Shown here: one piece after another, positions 36,401-44,812 of the stretch
How the letters are laid out: every line of letters starts with the position of its first letter
How positions within the stretch are numbered: position 1 is the stretch's first letter
Assembly (NCBI GenBank): GCA_902470095.1
Contig: CABRFG010000003.1
Span: forward strand, 1-61,760
Origin: an uncultured Collinsella sp.
GTDB lineage: Bacteria > Actinomycetota > Coriobacteriia > Coriobacteriales > Coriobacteriaceae
Length of the DNA: 61,760 nucleotides
Direction of reading: 5' to 3'
Made by a program: the position numbers and the translations under genes
The notes under the pieces: model-generated
Seen by the model: only the letters and a program-made list of their open reading frames with translations
Database searches by the model: none
What the model was told of the DNA's origin: nothing

Positions 36401-37276
36401 CACTTTGTGGACAAGAACAACCCCGAGAACATCATCGATGCCGCGGTAAAGCGCCAGAAGGACCGCGCGAGCGGCCAGACCTCGTTCTTCGACATGTTTG
36501 GTGATGTTGAGGGCTCGGGCTTCGAGGTCAGCGTGCCCGATCCGGACGGCCAGGAATGGGACCGCCACCTCAAGCTGAGCCAGGAGAAGGAGGTTCTGGG
36601 CATCTATGTCTCGGACCACCCGCTGCGCCCGTTTGAGTATGCGCTCAGCAAAGCGCGCGACTTCTCGTTCTCGCAGATCGATACCGGCTACGAAGTGCAA
36701 AACCCCACGGGCGGCACCATCAACCAGGAGATCCCCGAGGGCAAGGCACTGTGGTGGGCCGGCATGGTCTCGAGCGTGTCCAAGCGCGTGACCAAAAACG
36801 GCGACCCCATGGGCATCGTGCAGCTCGAGGACATGGAAGGCGAGGCCACCGTCGTGGTGTTCCCCAAGACCTACAAGGAGGCCGAGGGGTATCTGTACGG
36901 CGAGGTCGATCCCGAGACCGGCGCACAGCTGTCCGATGCGTTTGTTCGTATTAAGGGCAAACTCGAGCGCTCGGACCGCGGCGACCAGATCATCGCGCAG
37001 GAGATCGTGCCGCTGGAGCTCAACGAGGAGAACAACAAGCCCAAGGTGTTTGAGGTCATGGTGCCCAACAGCCGCTTTAGCCAGGGCAACATGGCGCGCC
37101 TGGCCACGGTGCTCACCACTAACCCGGGCGGCGACCGCGTGGAGATCTTTATCGAGCAGGTGGACGGGCGCGTGCTGCGCGCCGAGGTGCCTGCCAAGGT
37201 CAACGCGCGTTCGATTCCGCTGCTGGCCGAGGCCAAGGCCATCGTGGGTAACCAGGGCAGAGTGACGGTTATCTAA
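33473..37276 (+). CDS. dnaE: DNA polymerase III alpha subunit
   Basis: 1267-residue replicative polymerase of the DnaE type. The N-terminal PHP domain starts with HLHNHTVFS and TDHGYMYG. The palm has GPGRGSAAG and the catalytic aspartates D467, D469 and D471 (PDIDMDFDD). The tandem HhH region (FGLAGIRGVGTG) and a C-terminal OB-fold region are present. There is no PolC-type exonuclease insertion, so it is DnaE, not PolC. The ATG at 33473 begins with the family-typical FVHLH. Length and motifs are complete. Confidence 0.96.
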   Translation: MAFVHLHNHTVFSMLDGATRIQDMVNRAVELGMPAVAITDHGYMYGVPDLALACDAVNHNTPEYKTWSHDKAFLEKDRRDELVEPDPEENPREHAQYVKDMAMWDEKGNIDELKPPLVIKPIFGCEVYFTPDETLARDHKPELYHMILLAKDQEGYVNLMQTVSEAAVQGFYYKPRVTLDNLRRHAKGMICTSACIAGIIPKYIDRGDMEGAIKWAETFRDTFDPGDFYIEIQEHGITTDNGLTDEQMDRTLIDIAKQVGVKVIATNDFHYLRREDAPVQDVIMCIGMNAKVDDPNRMRMTGSEFYMKTEEEMRAMFPYCPEACDNTLEIADKCYVELDWDSIILPRFPLLDPGETHESQFRRECEKGLRQHYGDDWATREIGGVNIKERFEYEYKVICDKGFAAYFLIVAEYVQWAKDNGIGVGPGRGSAAGAIVAYAMNITAFDPLENGLMFERFLSPQRTEMPDIDMDFDDERRLEVVEHVRQLYGPEKVTHVITYSTIKAKQAINDAARVLDYPVYMGQRLSKMVSSDPKVKLKQVLDKQPGKEDLFNPDFAEAYKKDDDARRIIDTALSIEGLTRGEGVHACAVLICRDPVNEHVPTKLDTKGGVEITQYEGHTVADMGLLKMDFLGLRTLTVISKAKANIKKNFGIDIKEEEIPFDDPEIFKLMGSGHTAGVFQVESAGMTATIKNMKPTEYKHVVALIALYRPGPLGAGMVSSYINRMNGKEPAVSYDDRLDDILGETYGTMVYQEQVMLISVEMCGFSKGESDSRIRKPVAKKKIKLLTSTVLHWEDGSDETTYDHWMNGAIKNNYTREVAQKIWDDVLEFASYAFNKSHSAGYAILVMQTAWLKAHYPHEYMAAVLTSYTGKTDKIVHYVSACRHDGIPVLSPDVNESGTEFTATKEGVRFGLAGIRGVGTGVAQAIIAEREAGGPFKTLHDFVERVDSSQANRRVIESLIKAGAFDSTGYPRRQMMHFVDKNNPENIIDAAVKRQKDRASGQTSFFDMFGDVEGSGFEVSVPDPDGQEWDRHLKLSQEKEVLGIYVSDHPLRPFEYALSKARDFSFSQIDTGYEVQNPTGGTINQEIPEGKALWWAGMVSSVSKRVTKNGDPMGIVQLEDMEGEATVVVFPKTYKEAEGYLYGEVDPETGAQLSDAFVRIKGKLERSDRGDQIIAQEIVPLELNEENNKPKVFEVMVPNSRFSQGNMARLATVLTTNPGGDRVEIFIEQVDGRVLRAEVPAKVNARSIPLLAEAKAIVGNQGRVTVI

Positions 37277-37289
37277 AATGATTTTGCCG

Positions 37290-37417
37290 GGGTAGCTAAT
37301 TTGGGACGGGGCTATTTTAGCTACCCTTTGACTGACGGCGAATAAGCCAGGGTCGGAATACATCTCAACCGACATATGAGGGGTAGCTAAAATAGCCCCG
37401 TCCCAAATTAGCTACCC
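37290..37417. repeat. Perfect 37-bp inverted repeat, each arm itself a hairpin
   Basis: Arms 37290-37326 and 37381-37417 are exact reverse complements separated by 54 bases. Each arm begins GGGTAGCTAA and ends TTAGCTACCC, so each can also fold alone, with GGGACGGGG in one orientation. The second arm ends 20 bases before the SNF2 gene start and close to its ribosome site. Confidence 0.9.
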
Positions 37418-37437
37418 TGTGTGGATTGGAGGAAGTG

Positions 37438-40400
37438 ATGGCGCAGGGGACGTTTGTGCAGGCGCTCCGGAAAGAGGCGGCGCTGAGCGGCACCTTTATG
37501 AAGGGGCGTTCGCTCATGCTCAACGGCGCCGTGCTGTCGATCGAGGACAGCGGCTCGCGCTTCTCCAAAAACGTGACGGTTGAGGGTGCAGTGCGCGGCT
37601 CGCGCGGCGACCTGTACAAGACGCACGTGGCGCTCGACATGGACGAGCACGAGGTGATCGACTACGACTGCGATTGCCCCGCTGCCTATCGCTACCCCGG
37701 CATGTGCAAGCACGCCATCGCCACGGCGCTTGCGTATCTGGACGCAAGCGGCATTGAGCCCGTCGAGGGCCTGCGCACGCCGGTCCGCACGTTTACGGCG
37801 GCGCCTAAGCAAGCCGCGCGTCCTGCGTCTGCCGCACCGGCGGTCAACCCTAACTTTCCCTTCCCGGCGCCCGTCCCCACGAGCCCGAGCCTCATGAAGG
37901 CGCTCTCCGATCTTTCGGACGCGCGCATGGATGAGTTGGCGGGCATGCGCCGCAAGCTCGCCGGCACTGTCGACCCCGATGCCCCCAAGGCGGTGTTGGA
38001 GCCCTCGCTGGTACCGTACTACAATCCGCTGTTTGCCGACCGCTTTAGCTGGGCGCTCGAGCTTCGCATCCGCTGCGGCTCGGTGTCCTACGTGGTCAAG
38101 GACATCGACGGCATGGCCGCCGCCTACGTGCGCGGCGGCACGTTCTCGTACGGCAAAAAGCTCACATTCCTCCATACACCTGAGGCCTTCGACGAGGTTT
38201 CGGTGCGTCTACTCGACCTTGTTGTGGCAACGGTTGTGTATCTGAGCGACATCACAAGTTCGCGTTCGGCGTCGTACGATTTTGCACGCAGCGGCTTTGT
38301 CGCCGAGCGCCAGCTGCCGCTGTCCGAGCATGACATCGTATACATGCTGGACCTGCTGCGTGGCCGGACCATTTCCTTTGAGCCCGCCTGGTCGCGGGGA
38401 ACGACGACGCATCGTTCCTACGAGGTGGCGGTTGAGTTGTTGCCGGTGGGGGAGGACGAGGCCTCGGCAAAACAACCGCCACTCCTTGCCGCCAAGATCG
38501 CGCCGGCGGCCGGTGGCAGCTACGACCTGCGCCTGCCGGCCGATACGTACTGCTTTGTCGCAGGCGACGCGGCCTATCTGGTCGACACGCACCGCGCGCG
38601 CCGCGCCGATGCAGCGTTTGCTCAGCATGCCGCACCGTTTCTGTCGCGTCTGCTGCCTTGTCGCACGCCGGTCCATATCGCCGCCGAACAGGTGGGCGAA
38701 TTCTGCCGCATGGCACTGCCCGTGCTGCGCGAATACACTGACCTCACCGCTCCCGCCGTGCTCGACACCGTGGCGCCCGAGCCGAGCTTTGCCATGGCAA
38801 TCGGTGTCGACGACGGGCTCGTGACCTGCAAGATTACGGTTGCCTACGGTGATTGGTCGGCAGATCTCTTTAGCCTGGGTGCTCCGGGAAGCCCCTTCGA
38901 AGAACAGCGCCCGGGCGTGCCGCCGCGCGACGAGATAGCAGAGTTTCGCGTTATGGACACGGCGGCCCTGTATTTCGACTTTTACGAGGGCGGCCTGGCG
39001 TTTGAGGAGCGCGACGACGAGAGCCTGTTCTGCTTGCTGACCGAGGGCCTGTCCGCCCTGTCCGAGCTGGGTGAGGTCATGCTCAGCGACCGTCTGCGCC
39101 AGATCTCGGTCCGCCCTGCGCCCAAGCTTTCGGTGCGTGCGACCGTCAAGAGCAATCTGCTCGATGTCGAGCTGGGTGCGAGCGGGCTTTCGGCCGCGGA
39201 CCTTGCCGTCTATCTCGATTCGTACAAGCGTCACCAGACGTTTGCGCGTCTCACGTCCGGCGACATCATTCGCCTGGACGAGGGCGCCCGAGCCGCGTTT
39301 GGCCTCGCCGAGGACCTGGGTGTCGATGCCGTCGACCTGCTCGACGGCGTGTCGCTTCCCGCGTCGAGTACCCTATTCGTCGATAGCATGCTCGCGCGCA
39401 CGCCCGCGCTCGAGGCCGATCGTGACGCCGCGTTCCGCCGCACCGTCGAGCGCTTGGATACGCTCGGCAAGATGGACTTTACGGTGCCGGTCTCGCTCAA
39501 GGCCACACTGCGCGGCTATCAGGTCGACGGATACCAGTGGCTCGGCTCGCTCGAACACCTGGGCCTTGGCGGCATCTTGGCCGACGACATGGGCCTGGGC
39601 AAAACGCTGCAGATGATCGCACATATCCTGGCGCGCGTGGAAGCGGGGGACGCCAAGCCCACGCTTGTGGTGTGCCCTGCGTCGCTTGTGTACAACTGGA
39701 CCGCCGAGCTGGAGCGCTTTGCCCCGTCGCTCGATGTGTGCGCCATCGTGGGCGCCAAGGCGCAGCGTCGCGTGCAGATTGCCGGCGTTGCCGAGCATAA
39801 CGTGGTCGTGACGTCGTATGACCTTATGCGGCGCGATATCGACGAGTACGTCGAGCAGGATTTTGCCCGCGTGGTGCTCGACGAGGCCCAGTACATTAAA
39901 AACCCGCTCACGCAGGTAGCGCGTGCCGCCAAGCGCCTGCCTGCCGGCGTGCGCTTTGCCTTGACGGGCACGCCCATCGAAAACCGCTTGTCCGAGCTCT
40001 GGAGCATCTTCGACTTTTTGATGCCGGGCCTGCTTGGCACGCGCGAGTCGTTTGCCAAGCGCTTCGAAAGCCCGGTCGAGCACGCCGAGGGCGACAGCGC
40101 CGCTCGTCTGCAGGCACTCGTGTCGCCGTTTGTACTGCGCCGTGTCAAGGAGGACGTGGTGGCCGATCTGCCCGAAAAGATCGAGGACACGGTCATGGCG
40201 CAGCTCACCGGCGAGCAGCGCAAGCTCTACCTGGCCAACCAGGACCGCATCGCCCAGCAGGTGCAGCACCGCGAGGCCGGGGAGTTTAAGAAGGACAAGC
40301 TCAAGGTACTTGCCGAGCTCACCAAGCTGCGCCAGATCTGCTGCGACCCGCGTCTGCACTACGAGGATTACAAGGCGGGGAGCGCCAAGCTCGATACGTG

Positions 40401-40902
40401 CATGGAGCTCGTGCACGGCGCACTCGACGGCGGACATCGCATCCTGTTGTTCAGCCAGTTTACGGGTATGCTCGATATTATCGGTAAGCGCCTGGCCAAG
40501 GAGGATATCGCCTTCCTTAAGCTCACGGGCGCATCGTCTAAAGAGAGCCGCGCCAAGATGGTCGCACAGTTCCAGGCGGGCGAGGTGCCGGTCTTTTTGA
40601 TCTCGCTCAAGGCGGGCGGCGTGGGCCTTAACCTGACGGCGGCCGACGTGGTAATCCACTACGACCCGTGGTGGAACGTGGCGGCGCAGGACCAAGCGAC
40701 TGACCGCGCGCATCGTATTGGCCAGCAACATACCGTGACCGTGTACAAGCTCATCGCCAAGGACACGATCGAGGAGCGCATTATGCAGATGCAGGAGTCC
40801 AAGCGCGACCTGGTCAACAGCGTGCTCGGCGGCGACGGCATCTCGTCGGCACTGTTCACGCGCGAGGATGTTCTGGCGCTGCTCGGCGGCGACGGGCGCT
40901 AG
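37438..40902 (+). CDS. SWIM zinc-finger SNF2-family helicase
   Basis: 1154 residues. An N-terminal SWIM zinc finger has C78, C80, C90 and H92 (DCDCP then GMCKH). A long middle region without clear motifs leads to the SNF2 ATPase: DDMGLGKT near 715, VVLDEAQYIKNP, LTGTPIENRLSELWS, then the C-terminal lobe with FSQFTGMLD and DRAHRIGQ. Such proteins are ATP-driven DNA translocases of the RapA/HepA relatives. The ATG at 37438 follows GGAGGA; a TTG at 37426 is also in frame. It follows dnaE but a large palindrome separates them. The cellular role is not defined. Confidence 0.92.
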   Translation: MAQGTFVQALRKEAALSGTFMKGRSLMLNGAVLSIEDSGSRFSKNVTVEGAVRGSRGDLYKTHVALDMDEHEVIDYDCDCPAAYRYPGMCKHAIATALAYLDASGIEPVEGLRTPVRTFTAAPKQAARPASAAPAVNPNFPFPAPVPTSPSLMKALSDLSDARMDELAGMRRKLAGTVDPDAPKAVLEPSLVPYYNPLFADRFSWALELRIRCGSVSYVVKDIDGMAAAYVRGGTFSYGKKLTFLHTPEAFDEVSVRLLDLVVATVVYLSDITSSRSASYDFARSGFVAERQLPLSEHDIVYMLDLLRGRTISFEPAWSRGTTTHRSYEVAVELLPVGEDEASAKQPPLLAAKIAPAAGGSYDLRLPADTYCFVAGDAAYLVDTHRARRADAAFAQHAAPFLSRLLPCRTPVHIAAEQVGEFCRMALPVLREYTDLTAPAVLDTVAPEPSFAMAIGVDDGLVTCKITVAYGDWSADLFSLGAPGSPFEEQRPGVPPRDEIAEFRVMDTAALYFDFYEGGLAFEERDDESLFCLLTEGLSALSELGEVMLSDRLRQISVRPAPKLSVRATVKSNLLDVELGASGLSAADLAVYLDSYKRHQTFARLTSGDIIRLDEGARAAFGLAEDLGVDAVDLLDGVSLPASSTLFVDSMLARTPALEADRDAAFRRTVERLDTLGKMDFTVPVSLKATLRGYQVDGYQWLGSLEHLGLGGILADDMGLGKTLQMIAHILARVEAGDAKPTLVVCPASLVYNWTAELERFAPSLDVCAIVGAKAQRRVQIAGVAEHNVVVTSYDLMRRDIDEYVEQDFARVVLDEAQYIKNPLTQVARAAKRLPAGVRFALTGTPIENRLSELWSIFDFLMPGLLGTRESFAKRFESPVEHAEGDSAARLQALVSPFVLRRVKEDVVADLPEKIEDTVMAQLTGEQRKLYLANQDRIAQQVQHREAGEFKKDKLKVLAELTKLRQICCDPRLHYEDYKAGSAKLDTCMELVHGALDGGHRILLFSQFTGMLDIIGKRLAKEDIAFLKLTGASSKESRAKMVAQFQAGEVPVFLISLKAGGVGLNLTAADVVIHYDPWWNVAAQDQATDRAHRIGQQHTVTVYKLIAKDTIEERIMQMQESKRDLVNSVLGGDGISSALFTREDVLALLGGDGR

Positions 40903-41067
40903 CCGCGCGCGGGGTGGGACTGCTGGAGTGGGCAGGACGGTCGACGCATTTTGGCCCGACCGCTTGCCTGGTCCGTTATGTGTTCATTTGCAATGCCGTG
41001 GATGGTTTGTCTGCCTTTGGGCATAAGAACCATCAAGAACATTGGCACATCAGCAAAGGAGAACATC

Positions 41068-41430
41068 ATGGCGAAATTCTTTAAGGACCCCGACGGTAAG
41101 CTCATCGCTGCCCTTGGCGACGACGTTGCGACCCCTGCCGGTTGCACGGAACTGACCGCAAACACTGAGGACGCGGCGCACGAGAAGCACGTGCCTGTTG
41201 TCGAGACCGAGCGCGACGGTCACGTGATTCGTGCACGCGTTGGCTCGGTCGAGCACCCCAGCCTGCCCGAACACTACATTGAGTGGATTGCGCTTGAGGC
41301 CGAGGGCCGCTTAGAGGTTCATTACCTTGAGCCCGGCATGAAACCCGCGACGTTTTTCGCGGGCGGCTCCAAGACCGGTACCGTCTATGCCTACTGCAAC
41401 CTGCACGGGCTGTGGTCCGCGACATTCTAG
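41068..41430 (+). CDS. Superoxide reductase (neelaredoxin type)
   Basis: 120-residue non-haem iron enzyme that reduces superoxide to peroxide without making O2, as anaerobes do. The catalytic site is complete: E39-K40-H41, H63, H69, C110 and H113 (CNLHG). The four-cysteine desulforedoxin centre of the longer desulfoferrodoxins is absent, so this is the one-centre form. The ATG at 41068 follows AAAGGAG. It is monocistronic, with a terminator directly after. Electron donors such as rubredoxin are not in the window. Confidence 0.92.
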   Translation: MAKFFKDPDGKLIAALGDDVATPAGCTELTANTEDAAHEKHVPVVETERDGHVIRARVGSVEHPSLPEHYIEWIALEAEGRLEVHYLEPGMKPATFFAGGSKTGTVYAYCNLHGLWSATF

Positions 41431-41475
41431 GAGCGCGCCCCCGCTCGGGGTATCATAACTAGCATATGCACATGC

Positions 41476-41508
41476 AAGCGCCGGCTGCATTATGCGGCCG
41501 GCGCTTTT
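41476..41508 (+). terminator. Terminator after the superoxide reductase gene
   Basis: AAGCGCCGGC (41476-41485) pairs with GCCGGCGCTT (41497-41506), and further inner pairs extend the stem to about 14 bp. TTAC follows the TT of the right arm. Confidence 0.75.
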
Positions 41509-41547
41509 ACTACGATTTCGATGGTTTACGACGGAAAGGGCTGGGCC

Positions 41548-43533
41548 ATGAAGCTCGCGCTTGCACAGATCGATATGCGCCTGGGTGATATTGAGGGCAT
41601 TTGCGGCCGCATCGAGGACCAGGCTCGTCTGGCCCACGAGCGCGGGGCGCGCGTGCTGTGCGTTCCGGCTCCGCTCTTTATGGGCGCCATGCCCGGTGGC
41701 CTGGTGGGCGCTGCCGACTTTGAGCACGACGTGCTTGCCGGTTTGACTGGTGTCGCCGAGCGTATCCAGGAGCTTGACATGATCTGCATCGTGCCCGCGG
41801 CGGTTTCGTTTGAGGGCCAGCCGCTGCTCGACTACATGATGCTCAAGGACGGTCATGTGGTGCCGGCGCGTTCGAGCATTGCCCTGCAGCGTGGCGAGAA
41901 CAACGACACACGTTGGGCGCCGCCGGTGTTCGACGTGGACGGCGTGCGCATCGCCGTGATTTTTGACTTGGACCGCGAACTCGAGATGTTGCCGACCGGT
42001 GTTGACCTCATTGCGTATTTCCAATTCAACGCGTTTGACATGACCGACCGCGAGACTGCCGCCATTGCTGCCGTTCGCAGCGGCGCCTACCGCAAGATCG
42101 CATCCAAGCGCAGCGTGTGGTTTGTCTGCATGGCGCCGGTCGGTGCCTATGACGAGTCGGTGTATACCGGCGGTTCGTTTGTGCTCGACGACTGCGGTCG
42201 CGTGGTGGCCCAGGCGCCGTGCTTTGAGGAGAGCCTGCTGGTTCAGGAGATTCAGCGCGGCGTGATGCTCGATGCCCTGGAGGATCACGAACTGCCCGAG
42301 TTCCGTTCCGAGGAGTGGCTGTGGCAGGCGCTGGTGCTCGCCGTGCGCGACAACGCCCGAGCCCACGGTGCGTCGCGTGCTGTGGTGACACTCGAGGGTG
42401 ACTTGCCGTCGTCCCTGCTGGCGGCGCTGGCCGTCGACGCTCTGGGCCCGCGCAATGTGATTGGCCTGGTGCTGGGGCGCAACCGTATCTTTACGCCGGC
42501 GCAGGAAGAGGCCGAGGCTGCCCGCTGTGCCGCCGTCCGCGCCATCGCCGAGCGTCTGCACATTCGCACCGTCGAGCGCGATGCACCGGATGCGGCGCGT
42601 GTGCTCGATCGCGACGTGTCGGCGGGCGATGCCGAGCGTCTGCGCTCGCGCACGTTGGGCCTCATGCTGGAGGACACGGCGCTCGAGCTGGGTGCGATGG
42701 CGCTGAGCCCGCTGTCCAAAACCGAGTACGCGCTGGCGGCGCCGGCGCTTTGCGGCGGCTACCAGGGCGATTACGCGCCCTTTGGCGATGTGTACCTGTC
42801 GACGCTTGAGTTTGTGGCGCGTGTGCGCAACCGCACGTCTGCCGTGGTGCCCCAAGAGCTCGTGACGCTCAACGCGGTGGAAGATTGTATGGAGCGCGTG
42901 CTGGCGCAAGCGCTCTCGACGCTCGACGGTCCGGTCGATATGCTCGACCGCGCGGCACAGCTGCTCGGCGGGCTTGAGCCGGGTGAGGTCGATGGCGCGC
43001 TCGAGGCGCACGTGGACCGCAATCGATCTTTCGACGACATCCCGATGGCCGCTGGCAAGCCTGAGGCTTGCTCGCTGCTGCTGATGCTCGTTCGACAGGG
43101 TGAGGCTGCCCGCCGCATGTTGCCGATGGCGCCGATCGTCTCGGCCCGTTCGTTTGCCGAGCGTGCCTGGCCGTATATGCTCGCGTGGTCCGACCTGGGG
43201 CTTAACGGCAAGGAGCGTATGACGGTCGATTCGCTGGCGCGCGCCGAGGTGCGCCGTTTTGCTGACGAGGATACGAGCGAGCGCGTGCGAAACGAGATGA
43301 TGGGCGTGCTGGGCGAGCTACTGGGTATTTCGCCCGAGCAGATGGAGGAGCTGCGCTCTGAGGATGGCCAGCGTCGTTTGCATGAGGGTATGAAAAAGTT
43401 CGAGGGCGAGGTTCAGGACGCCATCGATAAGATGATGGGCGGTCAGGGCGGTCCGCAGGGTGGGCCCCAGGGTGGTCCGATGCCGCATCCGCCGGTGGAT
43501 CCGAGGCAGTTCCCCTTTTTCTCGCAGAACTAA
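41548..43533 (+). CDS. Degenerate NAD synthetase (NadE) homologue, probable pseudoenzyme
   Basis: 661 residues with the two-domain order of glutamine-dependent NadE. The N-terminal nitrilase-like domain starts MKLALAQIDMRLGD, but the glutamate of FPEL is replaced (VPAPLFMG, A41) and the catalytic Cys region reads VIFDLDRE. In the synthetase domain the PP-loop SGGxDS is EGDLPSS (283-289), although the flanking LAALAVDALGPRNVIG is clearly NadE-like, and later regions (SKTEYALAAP, GDYAPFGDVY) are kept. A Gly/Pro/Met-rich tail follows (from about 620). The frame is long and intact, so it is not a decayed gene. ATG 41548 has AAAGGG upstream and the typical N-terminus. Role unknown; perhaps regulatory or structural. 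Confidence 0.75.
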   Translation: MKLALAQIDMRLGDIEGICGRIEDQARLAHERGARVLCVPAPLFMGAMPGGLVGAADFEHDVLAGLTGVAERIQELDMICIVPAAVSFEGQPLLDYMMLKDGHVVPARSSIALQRGENNDTRWAPPVFDVDGVRIAVIFDLDRELEMLPTGVDLIAYFQFNAFDMTDRETAAIAAVRSGAYRKIASKRSVWFVCMAPVGAYDESVYTGGSFVLDDCGRVVAQAPCFEESLLVQEIQRGVMLDALEDHELPEFRSEEWLWQALVLAVRDNARAHGASRAVVTLEGDLPSSLLAALAVDALGPRNVIGLVLGRNRIFTPAQEEAEAARCAAVRAIAERLHIRTVERDAPDAARVLDRDVSAGDAERLRSRTLGLMLEDTALELGAMALSPLSKTEYALAAPALCGGYQGDYAPFGDVYLSTLEFVARVRNRTSAVVPQELVTLNAVEDCMERVLAQALSTLDGPVDMLDRAAQLLGGLEPGEVDGALEAHVDRNRSFDDIPMAAGKPEACSLLLMLVRQGEAARRMLPMAPIVSARSFAERAWPYMLAWSDLGLNGKERMTVDSLARAEVRRFADEDTSERVRNEMMGVLGELLGISPEQMEELRSEDGQRRLHEGMKKFEGEVQDAIDKMMGGQGGPQGGPQGGPMPHPPVDPRQFPFFSQN

Positions 43534-43601
43534 CTATGGGATAGGATTCGCTCCCAGCCCCGATACTTCAACTAAGCATTTCGGCCCCGTTGTGTTATTC
43601 T

Positions 43602-43615
43602 AGAACAGACGTTCG
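43602..43615 (+). promoter_or_regulatory. LexA/SOS box upstream of ruvCAB
   Basis: AGAACAGACGTTCG matches the Gram-positive LexA consensus CGAACnnnnGTTCG except for the first base. GAAC is at 43603-43606 and GTTC at 43611-43614. A possible -10, TATTCT (43596-43601), touches it. It lies 56 bases before ruvC, so DNA damage induction of ruvCAB is a strong inference. Confidence 0.7.
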
Positions 43616-43670
43616 TGAATGATGCGCGGGGCCTTGTCTTGCGCTGTGCTTGTGGCGAGGGGAGGTCGGC

Positions 43671-44192
43671 TTGGTCATTTTGGGTATCGACCCCGGTTTG
43701 GCCCATACGGGTTGGGGGATTATCGAGGAGCGGCGCGGCGAGGTTCGCTGCCGTGCCTACGGCTGCATCGAGACCAGTGCCGGAAGTCCGCTCGCGGTGC
43801 GCCTGTCGCATATCGCCCGCGACCTCAAGGGTGTCGTGGAGCGTTATCGACCCGATACCGCTGCTATCGAGAGCATTTACTTTGGTGCTAACGTTCGCTC
43901 GGCAATTCCTACGGCGCATGCCCGCGGGGCTGCACTCGTGGCGCTGTCGGAATGCGCGCTCGAGATTGGCGAATACACGCCCATGCAGATCAAGCAGGCT
44001 GTGGTGGGCACCGGCGCCGCGGACAAGCGGCAGGTCGCCTACATGGTACGCACGCTAACGCAGCTCGACCACGACCCGCATCCCGACCATGCCGCCGATG
44101 CCCTGGCTTGCGCCATCTGCCACGTAAACCTCAGCCGCACCCGCGCCCTTACCGGTGGCGAGTTCTATCAACAGAGAGGAACCGGATACTGA
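43671..44192 (+). CDS. ruvC: Holliday junction endonuclease RuvC
   Basis: 173-residue resolvase that cuts Holliday junctions. Catalytic residues are D7 (GIDPG), E67 (AIESIYFG), H140 and D143 (PDHAADALA). The TTG at 43671 is chosen because it lies behind GGGGAGG and gives the typical MVILGIDPG start; a GTG at 43650 would add seven unlikely residues. The stop overlaps the ruvA start by one base (TGATG). A LexA box precedes it. Confidence 0.95.
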   Translation: MVILGIDPGLAHTGWGIIEERRGEVRCRAYGCIETSAGSPLAVRLSHIARDLKGVVERYRPDTAAIESIYFGANVRSAIPTAHARGAALVALSECALEIGEYTPMQIKQAVVGTGAADKRQVAYMVRTLTQLDHDPHPDHAADALACAICHVNLSRTRALTGGEFYQQRGTGY

Positions 44193-44812
44193 TGATTTCC
44201 CAGCTCCACGGAACGCTTGTCGAGGCCACGATGAGCTCTGCTGTCGTCGATGTGTCGGGCGTTGGCTTTGAGCTCGGCATTTCGGGCAGCACTGCGGCCA
44301 CGTTGCCGACGCCCGGTGGCGAGGTCCGCCTCTACACGCGTATGCAGGTGCGCGAGGACGCCATGACACTTTTCGGTTTTTCCTCAAAGGATGAGCGCAC
44401 GATGTTCGACCGGCTCGTGTCCGTTTCGGGCGTTGGCCCGCGCCTGGCGCTTGCCGTGCTTTCCACCTATACCGTGGGGCAGCTGTATTCGCTGGTGATG
44501 GCCGAGGACGACAAGGGCATGGCCAAGGTACCCGGTGTGGGCAAAAAGACAGCTCAGCGCCTGATCCTGGAACTCAAGAGCACCTTTGCCAAGGATAAGG
44601 GCTTTGTGCCGGTCGACGTGATTCCCGGACAGGTTGCGATGCCCGTGCCCGCTGCCGCTCCCTCGGCGATCGATGATGCCCGTGCGGCGCTCCTTTCCAT
44701 GGGCTTTAGCCCGCAGGAGACCGATGTTGCCCTGAGCGGGTATGATGGGCAGAATATGCGTGTCGAGGATCTGCTCGGCGCGGCGCTTAAGCGACTCGGA
44801 ATGGATGCGTGA
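44192..44812 (+). CDS. ruvA: Holliday junction branch migration protein RuvA
   Basis: 206 residues. The order is an N-terminal OB-fold (MISQLHGTLVE), two helix-hairpin-helix motifs (VSGVGPRLALAVL and VPGVGKKTAQRLILEL), then a C-terminal three-helix domain (ALLSMGFSPQETD). It holds the junction open and recruits RuvB. It is coupled by one-base overlaps to ruvC upstream and ruvB downstream. Confidence 0.96.
   Translation: MISQLHGTLVEATMSSAVVDVSGVGFELGISGSTAATLPTPGGEVRLYTRMQVREDAMTLFGFSSKDERTMFDRLVSVSGVGPRLALAVLSTYTVGQLYSLVMAEDDKGMAKVPGVGKKTAQRLILELKSTFAKDKGFVPVDVIPGQVAMPVPAAAPSAIDDARAALLSMGFSPQETDVALSGYDGQNMRVEDLLGAALKRLGMDA

Noticed and set aside
35240..37375. Minus-strand open frame of 711 codons opposite dnaE
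   Set aside because: dnaE is certain here; the frame has shadow composition and runs into the palindrome at 37290.
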